Origin: Herpetosiphon sp042688385
Lineage (GTDB): Bacteria > Chloroflexota > Chloroflexia > Chloroflexales > Herpetosiphonaceae
NCBI RefSeq assembly: GCF_042688385.1
Contig: NZ_JBHUPY010000025.1
Coordinates: 124,001-188,000 of the forward strand
Direction: 5' to 3'
Length of the DNA: 64,000 nt
The notes beneath the pieces were generated by a model. It had not been told where the DNA came from and searched no databases. It was given only the letters and a program-made list of their open reading frames with translations. Positions 45,640-53,548 of this stretch are shown piece by piece; the first letter of the stretch is position 1, and each line of letters begins with the position of its first letter. The position numbers were made by a program, and so were the translations under genes.

Positions 45640-45698
45640 TTGAATTCATCTTGATACTTTCTTGATCTGGTTTTGATCAATCTTGATGCCTGCTTGAG
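45640..45698 (+). promoter_or_regulatory. Phased TTGAT repeats, candidate KdpE operator
   Basis: TTGAA 45640, TTGAT 45651, 45662, 45673 and 45683, and TTGAG 45694: six copies spaced 11, 11, 11, 10 and 11 bases, that is on one face of the helix. They lie 50-110 bases upstream of the first kdp small ORF. OmpR-family regulators bind such direct repeats, so KdpE (27350-28045) is the obvious candidate. This is inference from spacing. Confidence 0.55.
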
Positions 45699-45750
45699 GT
45701 CTTTTCTGGTTGAATAGTTCTAGGTTAATCACGTTTGATTGAGGTTCATT

Positions 45751-45843
45751 ATGGATGTTTGGTTTCTGGGATTAATTGGAGTATTTGTGCTCTTGACATG
45801 GGCAATTGTGCGGCTGTGTGCCGCCTTGGGGAGTAAGCAATGA
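45751..45843 (+). CDS. 30-residue membrane peptide at the head of the kdp operon
   Basis: It encodes a 30-residue, single-helix peptide (MDVWFLGLIGVFVLLTWAIV, then RLCAALGSKQ). GAGG lies upstream of the ATG, and its stop overlaps the kdpF start as ATGA. The hydrophobic helix followed by Arg-Leu-Cys resembles small unnamed proteins I know upstream of kdpF in other genomes. The coupling and the ribosome site argue that it is real. It may stabilise the pump. Confidence 0.62.
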   Translation: MDVWFLGLIGVFVLLTWAIVRLCAALGSKQ

Positions 45844-45929
45844 GCACCTTGTATTTAATTGCGGCTCTCGTAACGCTTGGTTTAGTAATGTATCTCTTTT
45901 GGGCGTTGATGCAGCCCGAGGTGTTTTAA
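45840..45929 (+). CDS. kdpF: KdpF, small subunit of the Kdp potassium pump
   Basis: 29 residues: a single helix ending in MYLFWALMQPEVF, which matches the KdpF pattern (YLFYALLRPEKF-like). KdpF is a stabilising peptide of the KdpFABC complex in the membrane. Its start overlaps the preceding peptide gene (ATGA) and its stop overlaps the kdpA start (TAATG), so the three are translationally coupled. It is too short for standard gene finding. Confidence 0.85.
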   Translation: MSTLYLIAALVTLGLVMYLFWALMQPEVF

Positions 45930-47668
45930 TGATCAGCAATATCATCATTCAAATTGGCAGCTTTTTGCTGGTGCTTTTGGCTTGTGTCATCCCATTGGGC
46001 CGCTATATGGCCAAGGTTTACGGCGAAACGCCGCCTATGCAACGGTTTTTTGGCCCAATCGAGCGCTTGATCTATCGGCTCTTGGGCATCGACGCAAAAA
46101 CCGAAATGAACTGGAAACACTACGCCGTGGCCTTGCTCGGATTCAATGGATTAGGCTTGCTGCTGCTCTATGGCTTGCAACGCATACAAGCTTGGCTGCC
46201 GCTCAATCCGCAACAACTGCCAGCAATTAGCGCCGATTCGGCCTTCAATACTGCTGCCAGTTTTGTGAGCAACACCAATTGGCAGGGCTATGCTGGCGAA
46301 ATGACGATGAGTTATTTGACCCAAATGCTGGGCCTGACGGTGCAGAATTTTGTTTCAGCAGCCACTGGCATGGCCGTGTTGATTGGCATGATTCGTGGCA
46401 TTACGCGCCGTTCGAGCAGCACGATTGGCAATTTCTGGGTCGATTTGACGCGATCAACGCTCTATATTTTGTTGCCATTAGCGCTGACGCTCTCGCTGGT
46501 TTTGGTGTCGCAAGGCGTGGTTCAAACGTTCAATGCTTCGCAAACGGTTGAGTTGCTTCAGCCAATTGTCAACGCCGATGGCCAAACCATCAGCCAACAA
46601 ACGATTGCGCTTGGCCCAGCCGCTTCGCAAATTGCCATCAAACAACTTGGCACGAATGGCGGTGGCTTTTTCAATGTTAATTCGGCGCATCCCTTGGAAA
46701 ATCCTACGCCGCTCAGCAACTTGTTCGAACTGTTGAGCATTGTTTTGATTCCAGCGGCGCTCTGTTACACCTTCGGCATTATGGTTGGCGATAAACGCCA
46801 AGGCTGGGCAATTCTCGCCACCATGACGATTATTTTGCTTGGGTTTACGGCGCTGGCTGTTGGCGCTGAACAAGCTGGCAATCCGCTCTATCAAAAGCTC
46901 GGCGTTGACGACAACGCTTCGGCGCTGCAAGCGGGCGGCAATATGGAAGGCAAAGAAACTCGCTTTGGCATCGTCAATTCGGCCTTGTGGGCGACCGTCA
47001 CTACCGCCGCCTCCAATGGCTCGGTCAATTCGATGCACGATTCGTACACGCCGCTTGGTGGTTTAGCGCCAATGGTTTTGATGCAGCTTGGCGAGGTGGT
47101 TTTTGGCGGGGTTGGCTCTGGCCTGTATGGCATGCTGATTTTTGCAATCATCACGGTGTTTGTGGCTGGCTTGATGGTTGGCCGCACGCCTGAATATTTG
47201 GGCAAGAAAATCGAAGCCTTTGAGATGAAAATGGCCGCGCTGATTATCTTAATTCCGTGTGTCACAACTTTGTTGATAACCGCGATTGCCGTGAGCAGCG
47301 ATGCTGGCAAAGCTACTGTGTTCAATAGCGGCGCGCATGGATTTAGCGAAGTGCTGTATGCCGCAACTTCTGCCGCCAACAACAATGGCAGCGCCTTCGC
47401 AGGCCTGGGAGCAAACACGCCGTTCTACAACACATGGCTTGGCATCGCTATGCTCGTCTCGCGCTTCTGGCTGATTGTGCCGACCTTGGCGATTGCTGGT
47501 GGGTTGGCCAATAAAAAGCTGATTCCGCAAAGCGCTGGCACCTTGCCAACCCATACGCCCTTGTTTGTTGGCTTGTTGATTGGCGTGGTGTTGATTGTTG
47601 GAGCGCTGACGTTTATTCCCGCCTTGGCGCTTGGCCCGATCGTTGAACATTTATTGATGAGTTTATAA
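45929..47668 (+). CDS. kdpA: Potassium-transporting ATPase subunit A
   Basis: 579 residues. It has about ten membrane helices and four selectivity-filter-like loops typical of KdpA: FVSNTNWQGYAGE, LGTNGGGFFNVNSAHP-LENPTPL, ASNGSVNSMHDSYTPLGG and ANNNGSAFAG. It forms the potassium-binding channel-like subunit of KdpFABC. The start at 45929 is chosen by the TAATG overlap with kdpF; upstream extension would read through kdpF in another frame. kdpB follows ten bases later. Confidence 0.95.
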   Translation: MISNIIIQIGSFLLVLLACVIPLGRYMAKVYGETPPMQRFFGPIERLIYRLLGIDAKTEMNWKHYAVALLGFNGLGLLLLYGLQRIQAWLPLNPQQLPAISADSAFNTAASFVSNTNWQGYAGEMTMSYLTQMLGLTVQNFVSAATGMAVLIGMIRGITRRSSSTIGNFWVDLTRSTLYILLPLALTLSLVLVSQGVVQTFNASQTVELLQPIVNADGQTISQQTIALGPAASQIAIKQLGTNGGGFFNVNSAHPLENPTPLSNLFELLSIVLIPAALCYTFGIMVGDKRQGWAILATMTIILLGFTALAVGAEQAGNPLYQKLGVDDNASALQAGGNMEGKETRFGIVNSALWATVTTAASNGSVNSMHDSYTPLGGLAPMVLMQLGEVVFGGVGSGLYGMLIFAIITVFVAGLMVGRTPEYLGKKIEAFEMKMAALIILIPCVTTLLITAIAVSSDAGKATVFNSGAHGFSEVLYAATSAANNNGSAFAGLGANTPFYNTWLGIAMLVSRFWLIVPTLAIAGGLANKKLIPQSAGTLPTHTPLFVGLLIGVVLIVGALTFIPALALGPIVEHLLMSL

Positions 47669-47678
47669 GGCAAGAACG

Positions 47679-49772
47679 ATGAATCATACACTTCCTAAAA
47701 ACCGCTCGTTGTTTGATCGGGCGATTGTTGGGCCAGCGCTCAAAGCCGCCGTACTCAAGTTCGATCCACGCTTGCAAGTGCGCAATCCGGTGATGTTTGT
47801 GGTCTTTGTGGGGGCGATTTTCACGACTGGTTTATGGCTGCACGCATTAATTGCTGGCGGCGAAGCATCGCCCAACTTTAGCTTGGCAATTGCTGGCTGG
47901 CTCTGGTTAACCTTACTGTTTGCCAATTTTGCCGAGGCCATGGCCGAAGGTCGCGGCAAAGCCCAAGCCGACACATTACGTCAATCACGCCGCGATGTGC
48001 AGGCAGTTAAATTAAGCTCTGCGCAACGCACCAGCAAGCAAACAACTGTGGCAGCGAGTGCCTTGCGCAAAGGCGATTACATTTTGGTCAGCGCTGGCGA
48101 AACGATTGCAGGCGATGGCGATGTGATCGAAGGCGTGGCGACGGTCGACGAAAGCGCAATCACTGGCGAAAGCGCTCCGGTCATTCGCGAAAGCGGCGGC
48201 GATCGCTCGGCGGTAACTGGCGGCACGCGGGTGCTTTCCGATTGGCTGGTGGTGCAAATTAGCGCCAATCCAGGCGAAACTTTCCTCGACCGCATGATTG
48301 CGATGGTCGAAGGCGCAAAACGCCAAAAAACACCCAACGAAATTGCGCTCAACATTTTGCTGACCGCATTAACCATCATCTTTTTGATGGCAACCGCAAC
48401 GCTTTTGCCCTTCTCAATTTATAGCGTCGCAGCGGTCAAAGCGCTTGATCCAAGCAGTCAAGCCTTGCCAATTACGGTCACTGCCTTGGTCGCCTTGTTG
48501 GTCTGTTTGATTCCGACCACGATTGGCGGTTTGCTCTCGGCGATTGGCATCGCAGGCATGGATCGCATGATTCAAGCCAATGTAATCGCCATGTCGGGGC
48601 GGGCAGTCGAAGCAGCGGGCGATGTTGATGTCTTGCTGTTGGATAAAACTGGCACAATCACCTTGGGCAATCGCCAAGCTACCAACTTTTTGCCAGCAGC
48701 AGGTGTGGATATTCGCGAATTGGCCGATGCAGCCCAACTGGCTTCGCTGGCCGACGAAACGCCAGAAGGCCGTTCGATTGTGCTGCTTGCCAACGAACAC
48801 TACCAGATTGGTGAGCGCCAAGCTGCCGAATTAGATGCAGAATTTGTGGCCTTCACCGCCCAAACCCGCATGAGCGGCATCAACATCGCAGGTCGCCAAA
48901 TTCGTAAAGGCGCGGTTGATGCCATCGAGCGGTATTTGCGCGAACAACAATCGATCTTGCCAAGCGATGTGCGCGCCAATGTTGAAACGATTGCCCGCGC
49001 TGGCGGTACGCCGTTGGTCGTCGCCGATGGCAAGCGTGCCTTGGGCGTTATCCAACTCAAGGATATTGTCAAGGGTGGCATGAAAGAGCGCTTCGGCGAA
49101 CTACGCCGCATGGGCATCAAAACCGTCATGATCACTGGCGATAATCCCTTGACTGCCGCCGCAATCGCTGCCGAAGCAGGTGTTGATGACTTTTTGGCTG
49201 AGGCCACACCAGAAGCCAAGCTGAGCCTAATTCGTGAATATCAAGCTGGCGGGCGCTTGGTGGCAATGACTGGCGATGGCACCAACGACGCACCAGCCTT
49301 GGCACAAGCAGACGTAGCCATGGCGATGAATACTGGCACCAACGCCGCCAAAGAAGCTGGCAATATGGTTGATCTCGATTCAAACCCGACCAAGTTGATC
49401 GAAGTTGTTGAGATTGGCAAGCAATTGTTGATGACTCGTGGCGCGTTGACCACCTTTTCAATTGCCAACGATATTGCCAAATATTTTGCGATTATTCCGG
49501 CGGCGTTTGCCAGCACCTATCCAGTGTTGAATAAACTCAACATTATGGGCTTGGCTTCGCCAGAAAGCGCCATTATCTCGGCGGTGATTTTCAATGCCTT
49601 AATTATTGTGTTTCTGATTCCGCTGGCCTTGCGCGGAGTGCGCTATCGGGCGGTTGCCGCAGCTCAAGCCTTACGCAGCAACTTGCTGATCTACGGGCTT
49701 GGCGGCTTGATTGTGCCCTTCATTGGCATCAAACTGATCGATCTGCTTTTAGTGGGCTTGGGCCTTGTCTAG
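47679..49772 (+). CDS. kdpB: Potassium-transporting P-type ATPase subunit B
   Basis: 697 residues. P-type ATPase signatures: actuator TGES (ITGESAPV), phosphorylation site DKTGT (D322), nucleotide domain KGA, and MTGDGTNDAPALAQADVAMA. The segment AMNTGTNAAKEAGNMVDLDS is specific to KdpB. It couples ATP hydrolysis to potassium uptake through KdpA. TAAGG precedes the ATG. A small gene of unknown function, not kdpC, follows directly. Confidence 0.96.
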   Translation: MNHTLPKNRSLFDRAIVGPALKAAVLKFDPRLQVRNPVMFVVFVGAIFTTGLWLHALIAGGEASPNFSLAIAGWLWLTLLFANFAEAMAEGRGKAQADTLRQSRRDVQAVKLSSAQRTSKQTTVAASALRKGDYILVSAGETIAGDGDVIEGVATVDESAITGESAPVIRESGGDRSAVTGGTRVLSDWLVVQISANPGETFLDRMIAMVEGAKRQKTPNEIALNILLTALTIIFLMATATLLPFSIYSVAAVKALDPSSQALPITVTALVALLVCLIPTTIGGLLSAIGIAGMDRMIQANVIAMSGRAVEAAGDVDVLLLDKTGTITLGNRQATNFLPAAGVDIRELADAAQLASLADETPEGRSIVLLANEHYQIGERQAAELDAEFVAFTAQTRMSGINIAGRQIRKGAVDAIERYLREQQSILPSDVRANVETIARAGGTPLVVADGKRALGVIQLKDIVKGGMKERFGELRRMGIKTVMITGDNPLTAAAIAAEAGVDDFLAEATPEAKLSLIREYQAGGRLVAMTGDGTNDAPALAQADVAMAMNTGTNAAKEAGNMVDLDSNPTKLIEVVEIGKQLLMTRGALTTFSIANDIAKYFAIIPAAFASTYPVLNKLNIMGLASPESAIISAVIFNALIIVFLIPLALRGVRYRAVAAAQALRSNLLIYGLGGLIVPFIGIKLIDLLLVGLGLV

Positions 49773-49782
49773 GAGCGAATAT

Positions 49783-50046
49783 ATGCAACGGCAGCAAGAA
49801 TCGCACATTTGGCTCGATCTGATTTGTGCTGGCATCATATTGAGCATTGGCGAAATTCACATTCAAGGCTTGAGCCAAATTCTAACTATCACATTATCAA
49901 TCGCTGTTTTGATCGTGGGTTATGCAGCAATCAGCAGCTGGGCGTGGCAGCATTCGGCCACGCCAGCCCACGGCCATTTGCAATACGTTCGACGCGATCA
50001 GCAAGCAATTAATTATCGTTGGATTAGCGACGAGGAAAACCAATAA
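49783..50046 (+). CDS. 87-residue membrane protein between kdpB and kdpC
   Basis: Two hydrophobic segments (about residues 11-30, LDLICAGIILSIGEIHIQGL, and 31-52) are followed by a soluble tail ending in RWISDEENQ. AGGAGCG is eight bases upstream of the ATG; the stop overlaps the kdpC start as TAATG, so translation is coupled. In standard kdp operons kdpC follows kdpB directly; this extra frame is unusual. It may be a pump accessory or an unrelated insertion. I do not recognise the family. Confidence 0.68.
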   Translation: MQRQQESHIWLDLICAGIILSIGEIHIQGLSQILTITLSIAVLIVGYAAISSWAWQHSATPAHGHLQYVRRDQQAINYRWISDEENQ

Positions 50047-50624
50047 TGCGTACATTTCTTCGGCCAGCTTTGGCCGCAATCATCTTTAGCGTTTTGACCG
50101 GGATTATCTATCCAGCGTTGGTGACAGTAATTGCCCAAGTGGCGTTTCCGAGCCAAGCCAATGGTAGCTTGATTGAGCAAGCAGGCACACAACGTGGCTC
50201 AGCCTTAATCGGCCAACAATTTGACCAAGCTGGTTATTTTTGGGGTCGTCTTTCAGCAACCGGCCCAGTGCCCTACAACGCAGCGGCTTCCAGCGGCTCG
50301 AACTACGGCCCGCTCAATCCAAGCTTGGCCGAAGCGGTTCAAGCTCGCATTGATGCGCTCAAGGCCGCGGATCCAAATAACTCATTGCCAATTCCGGTCG
50401 ATTTGGTTACGGCCTCGGCCAGCGGGCTAGACCCTGAAATCTCGCCTGCTGCGGCTAGCTATCAAGTGCAGCGGGTCGCCACGGCACGAGGCCTAACGCC
50501 AAGCCAAGTGCAACAATTGGTGGCTCAACATACCAGCCAACCAACGCTTGGGATTTTGGGCGAGCCACGGGTCAATGTGTTGCAATTGAACATGGCGCTT
50601 GATCAAATCAAGGCTATCAATTGA
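50046..50624 (+). CDS. kdpC: Potassium-transporting ATPase subunit C
   Basis: 192 residues. An N-terminal membrane helix (AAIIFSVLTGIIYPALVTVI) is followed by the KdpC periplasmic domain: GSALIGQQFDQAGYFWGR, SGSNYGPLNP, VTASASGLDPEISPAAA, ARGLTPSQVQQLV, and an end like LGILGEPRVNVLQLN. KdpC is needed for assembly and potassium affinity of the pump. It is the last gene of the operon; the repeat array at 50677 follows. Confidence 0.95.
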   Translation: MRTFLRPALAAIIFSVLTGIIYPALVTVIAQVAFPSQANGSLIEQAGTQRGSALIGQQFDQAGYFWGRLSATGPVPYNAAASSGSNYGPLNPSLAEAVQARIDALKAADPNNSLPIPVDLVTASASGLDPEISPAAASYQVQRVATARGLTPSQVQQLVAQHTSQPTLGILGEPRVNVLQLNMALDQIKAIN

Positions 50625-50676
50625 GAACCTCATCCGATACCTACAAGGTAGGTTGTTAATCCAGTGTGGTATTTAA

Positions 50677-51121
50677 ACGTTCCCTCACCCCCCAGCCCCC
50701 TCTCCCACTGAACGCGGGCGAGGGGAGCACCAGTTTTTATCGATGCATTGCGCAAGAACCACGGCGTTAAAGCCCCTCGCCCGCCACGTGGGAGAGGGGT
50801 TGGGGTGAGGGAACCTATAACCTACTCTTGGAAGCCAGCCCCCTCTCCTACAAAAACGCAGGTAAGGGGGAGCTGACCGTTTTTCACCACAGAATGACGA
50901 AAGAACCATCGTATTAAAGCCCCTCGCCCGCCGCGTGGGAGAGGGGTTGGGGTGAGGGAACCTATAACCTACTCTTGGAAGCCAGCCCCCTCTCCCACTA
51001 AACGCGGGCGAGGGGAGATGGCTAGCGAAAGACTGTGGTTGCATAACGATTTTTGGCGAATCTACCAAATCAAAAGCCCCTCGCCCGCCGCGTGGGAGAG
51101 GGGTTGGGGTGAGGGAACCTA
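50677..51121. repeat. GC-rich intergenic repeat, copy 4, three tandem units
   Basis: Three units of about 150-165 bases, each with AGCCCCCTCTCC, an ACGCRGGYRAGGGGGA-like block, a variable middle of 40-70 bases, then AAAGCCCCTCGCCCGCC, CGTGGGAGAGGGGTTGGGGT and GAGGGAACCTATAAC. The ends are nearly invariant while the middles differ. It fills the 500 bases between kdpC and the UvrA-like gene and may terminate both. Confidence 0.82.
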
Positions 51122-51124
51122 TAA

Positions 51125-53362
51125 CTAGATAAACTGGGCGGTGATGCTGCGATTGCAATCTTTCAAGGCCAACGGTGGGCCTTCAAAAATAATTTCGCCA
51201 CCAGCACTGCCACCATCAGGCCCAATATCGATAATCCAATCTGCTTGGCGAATAATATCCAAGTGATGTTCGATCAGAATCACCGTATTCTTAGCATCAA
51301 CCAAGCTATCGATAATCTGCATCAGCAGGCCAATATCCGAACGGTGCAAGCCAGTTGTTGGCTCATCCATCACATAAACGCTGCCCTTTTTATGTAATTC
51401 GGTTGCCAATTTGAGCCGCTGGCCTTCGCCACCAGAGATTGTGCTGAGCGGTTGGCCAAGCTTCAAATAGCTCAAACCAACATCATTCATGGCTTGCAGC
51501 ACCGGCTTGATCTTCTTTTCGCTGAAGAATTCCAGCGCTTCCTCGGCGGTCATATCAAGCACATCGCTGATCGATTTGCCCCGCAGCTGATATTCGAGCA
51601 CTTCTGCTTTGAAGCGTTTGCCTTCGCAAATTTCACAAGTTGACGAAATCCCTTCCATAAAGGCTAAATCGGTATACACCAAGCCCAAGCCATTACAATT
51701 ATCGCAACTGCCTGTTGAATTGAAACTGAATAACGAGGCACTCACACCGTTGGCTTTAGCAAAAGTCTGACGAATATCATCCATAATGCCAGTGTAGGTC
51801 GCTGGCGCAGAACGGCTATTGGCGGTAACTTTGGATTGATCGATCACAATTGCATTCGGATGTTGGCTCAAAAAGACTTCGTTAATCAAGGTGCTTTTGC
51901 CAGAGCCAGCCACGCCAGTCACCACGGTCAACACACCAGTCGGAATATTAACATTGACATTTTTGAGGTTATGCAAATTTGCATTCACAATTGGCAAATA
52001 GCCAGTTGGCGTGCGCGAATGCTGTTTGGTTGGTACGTCCTGTTGCAAATACCTACCAGTCAAGGTATTTGAGCGTTTGAGATCGGCAAAACTGCCCTCG
52101 AACACAACTTCGCCGCCGTGCACGCCCGCCCGTGGCCCAATATCGACAATATGGTCGGCAATCGCAATCACATCGGGATCATGCTCAACCACCAGCACGG
52201 TATTGCCTTTATCACGCAGTTGTTGCAGCAAGCGATTGAGCCGCGCCACATCGCGCGCATGCAAGCCCACGCTTGGCTCATCGAGAATGTAGAGCATTTC
52301 AGTCAAGCTATTGCCAAGATGGCGAATCATTTTGACCCGCTGCGATTCTCCACCAGAGAGCGTGGCGGTTTCGCGGCTCAGACTCAAATAGCCCAAGCCA
52401 ATATCAACCAGCTGCTGAATGCGCTCCAAGAGCTTTGCCGCCACCCGATCGCCAATCGGATCAGTAAAATCGGCCAAGAAACTCATTAAATCAGTGGCTT
52501 CCAAATCGGAAAGTTCGGCAATATTGCGCCCAGCAATCCGACAATTCAGCGCGGCTTGGGTCAAACGCTGGCCATGGCACAGCGGGCAGGTTTGCGAGGT
52601 TGTGAATTGCTCAAACACAGCTCGATTGCGATCAGACATCGCGGCAGCATCTTTTTTAACATACATCCGATCAAAGCGTTCGATCAAGCCTTCGTATTTT
52701 GAGCTAAATTCGCCCCAAGAAACCTTAATATCTGCGCCATACAAGAAGGCCTGTAGCTCTTGTTCGCTATAATCGCGAATTGGTTTATCGTTATCAAACA
52801 AGCCCGAAAGCGGATACATTTTCCACATCATCTTGCCAACCTTGAACTCGGGATGCAAAATTGCACCCTCATTCAGCGATTTGCTGCGGTCGAGCAGTTT
52901 ATCCATATCAAGCTGCACGGTCTTGCCAATGCCCTCGCATTCTGGGCACATGCCTTGCGGTGTGTTGAACGAAAAGGCATAGCCAGGCCCAACATATGGC
53001 TTGCCAACCCGCGAGAAGAGCAAGCGTAACAACACCGCAATATCGGTGTAGGTGCCAACCGTTGAGCGCGAACCGCCGCCAACCCGCTTTTGGTCAATGA
53101 TAATTGGCGAGTTGAGATGTTCGATTCGTTCAACATCGGGCTGGCCATAATGGGGCAAAAAGCCCTGCACAAAAAAGGTAAAGGTTTCATTGAGTTGGCG
53201 TTGGGCCTCGGCAGCAATCGTATCAAACACCAACGACGACTTCCCTGAACCAGAGACTCCGGTAAATACTGTCACCCGCTGTTTAGGAATATTCAAGGAA
53301 ATATTTTTGAGGTTATTTTCGCGTGCGCCATACACCTCAATAAACGCTCGATCCTGCATCAT
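51125..53362 (-). CDS. UvrA-like ABC ATPase, short (drug-resistance/UvrA2 type)
   Basis: 745 residues, against about 940 for housekeeping UvrA. Two ABC ATPase halves: P-loops GVSGSGKSS and GVAGSGKST, signatures TLSGGESQRVKM and TISGGEGQRLKL, and Walker B LYILDEP and VYVMDEP. Zinc knuckles CPECEGIG, CPLCHGQ, CDNCNGLG and CEICEGK are present. The shortened form resembles DrrC-like proteins and UvrA2 paralogues, which are linked to resistance against DNA-binding drugs. AAGGAG precedes the start. It is divergent from a tandem-MerR regulator that may control it. Confidence 0.87.
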   Translation of the reverse strand: MMQDRAFIEVYGARENNLKNISLNIPKQRVTVFTGVSGSGKSSLVFDTIAAEAQRQLNETFTFFVQGFLPHYGQPDVERIEHLNSPIIIDQKRVGGGSRSTVGTYTDIAVLLRLLFSRVGKPYVGPGYAFSFNTPQGMCPECEGIGKTVQLDMDKLLDRSKSLNEGAILHPEFKVGKMMWKMYPLSGLFDNDKPIRDYSEQELQAFLYGADIKVSWGEFSSKYEGLIERFDRMYVKKDAAAMSDRNRAVFEQFTTSQTCPLCHGQRLTQAALNCRIAGRNIAELSDLEATDLMSFLADFTDPIGDRVAAKLLERIQQLVDIGLGYLSLSRETATLSGGESQRVKMIRHLGNSLTEMLYILDEPSVGLHARDVARLNRLLQQLRDKGNTVLVVEHDPDVIAIADHIVDIGPRAGVHGGEVVFEGSFADLKRSNTLTGRYLQQDVPTKQHSRTPTGYLPIVNANLHNLKNVNVNIPTGVLTVVTGVAGSGKSTLINEVFLSQHPNAIVIDQSKVTANSRSAPATYTGIMDDIRQTFAKANGVSASLFSFNSTGSCDNCNGLGLVYTDLAFMEGISSTCEICEGKRFKAEVLEYQLRGKSISDVLDMTAEEALEFFSEKKIKPVLQAMNDVGLSYLKLGQPLSTISGGEGQRLKLATELHKKGSVYVMDEPTTGLHRSDIGLLMQIIDSLVDAKNTVILIEHHLDIIRQADWIIDIGPDGGSAGGEIIFEGPPLALKDCNRSITAQFI

Positions 53363-53436
53363 CAGACTCCTTGATAACTACAAATCTCTGGCCGCTATGT
53401 GAATCGTTACGAGCAATCAACTTGCTATCCAAACGA

Positions 53437-53453
53437 TCTAGAGTTATTCTAGA
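53437..53453. promoter_or_regulatory. Inverted repeat TCTAGA-gttat-TCTAGA in the divergent promoter
   Basis: Symmetry in the gap between the UvrA-like and MerR-type genes. TTGCTA (53422) and TATTCT (53445) with a 17-base spacer could be the plus-strand promoter, overlapping the repeat. A MerR-type regulator encoded next to it is the likely binder (inference). Confidence 0.42.
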
Positions 53454-53548
53454 ACATAGATGCAAGTCTCGTGAGTTTTAGGCTTTTTTAGGCGCTTTTC
53501 ACACTCAAATCTCCCATTAAAGCCTCAAGTTCAAGATTAAGGTTTAAC

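Larger units (their letters stand above)
44873..45750. other. 878-base intergenic region between permease and kdp operons
   Basis: No gene was found. It consists almost entirely of repeats: CACGAAGG-type blocks (44946-45060), the GC-rich element (45101-45313), a CTCTGCGCC block (45362-45385), a 90-bp low-complexity duplication (45436-45584), and phased TTGAT repeats upstream of kdp. Open frames within it have repetitive, improbable proteins. Confidence 0.7.

Noticed and set aside
45079..45665. Frames in the repeat and low-complexity region
   Set aside because: Translations are repetitive (Phe/Leu/Ser or Arg/Pro/His runs) and follow the DNA repeats.
50685..51158. 157-residue minus-strand frame in the tandem GC-rich array
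   Set aside because: It follows the repeat units and has no independent coding signal.
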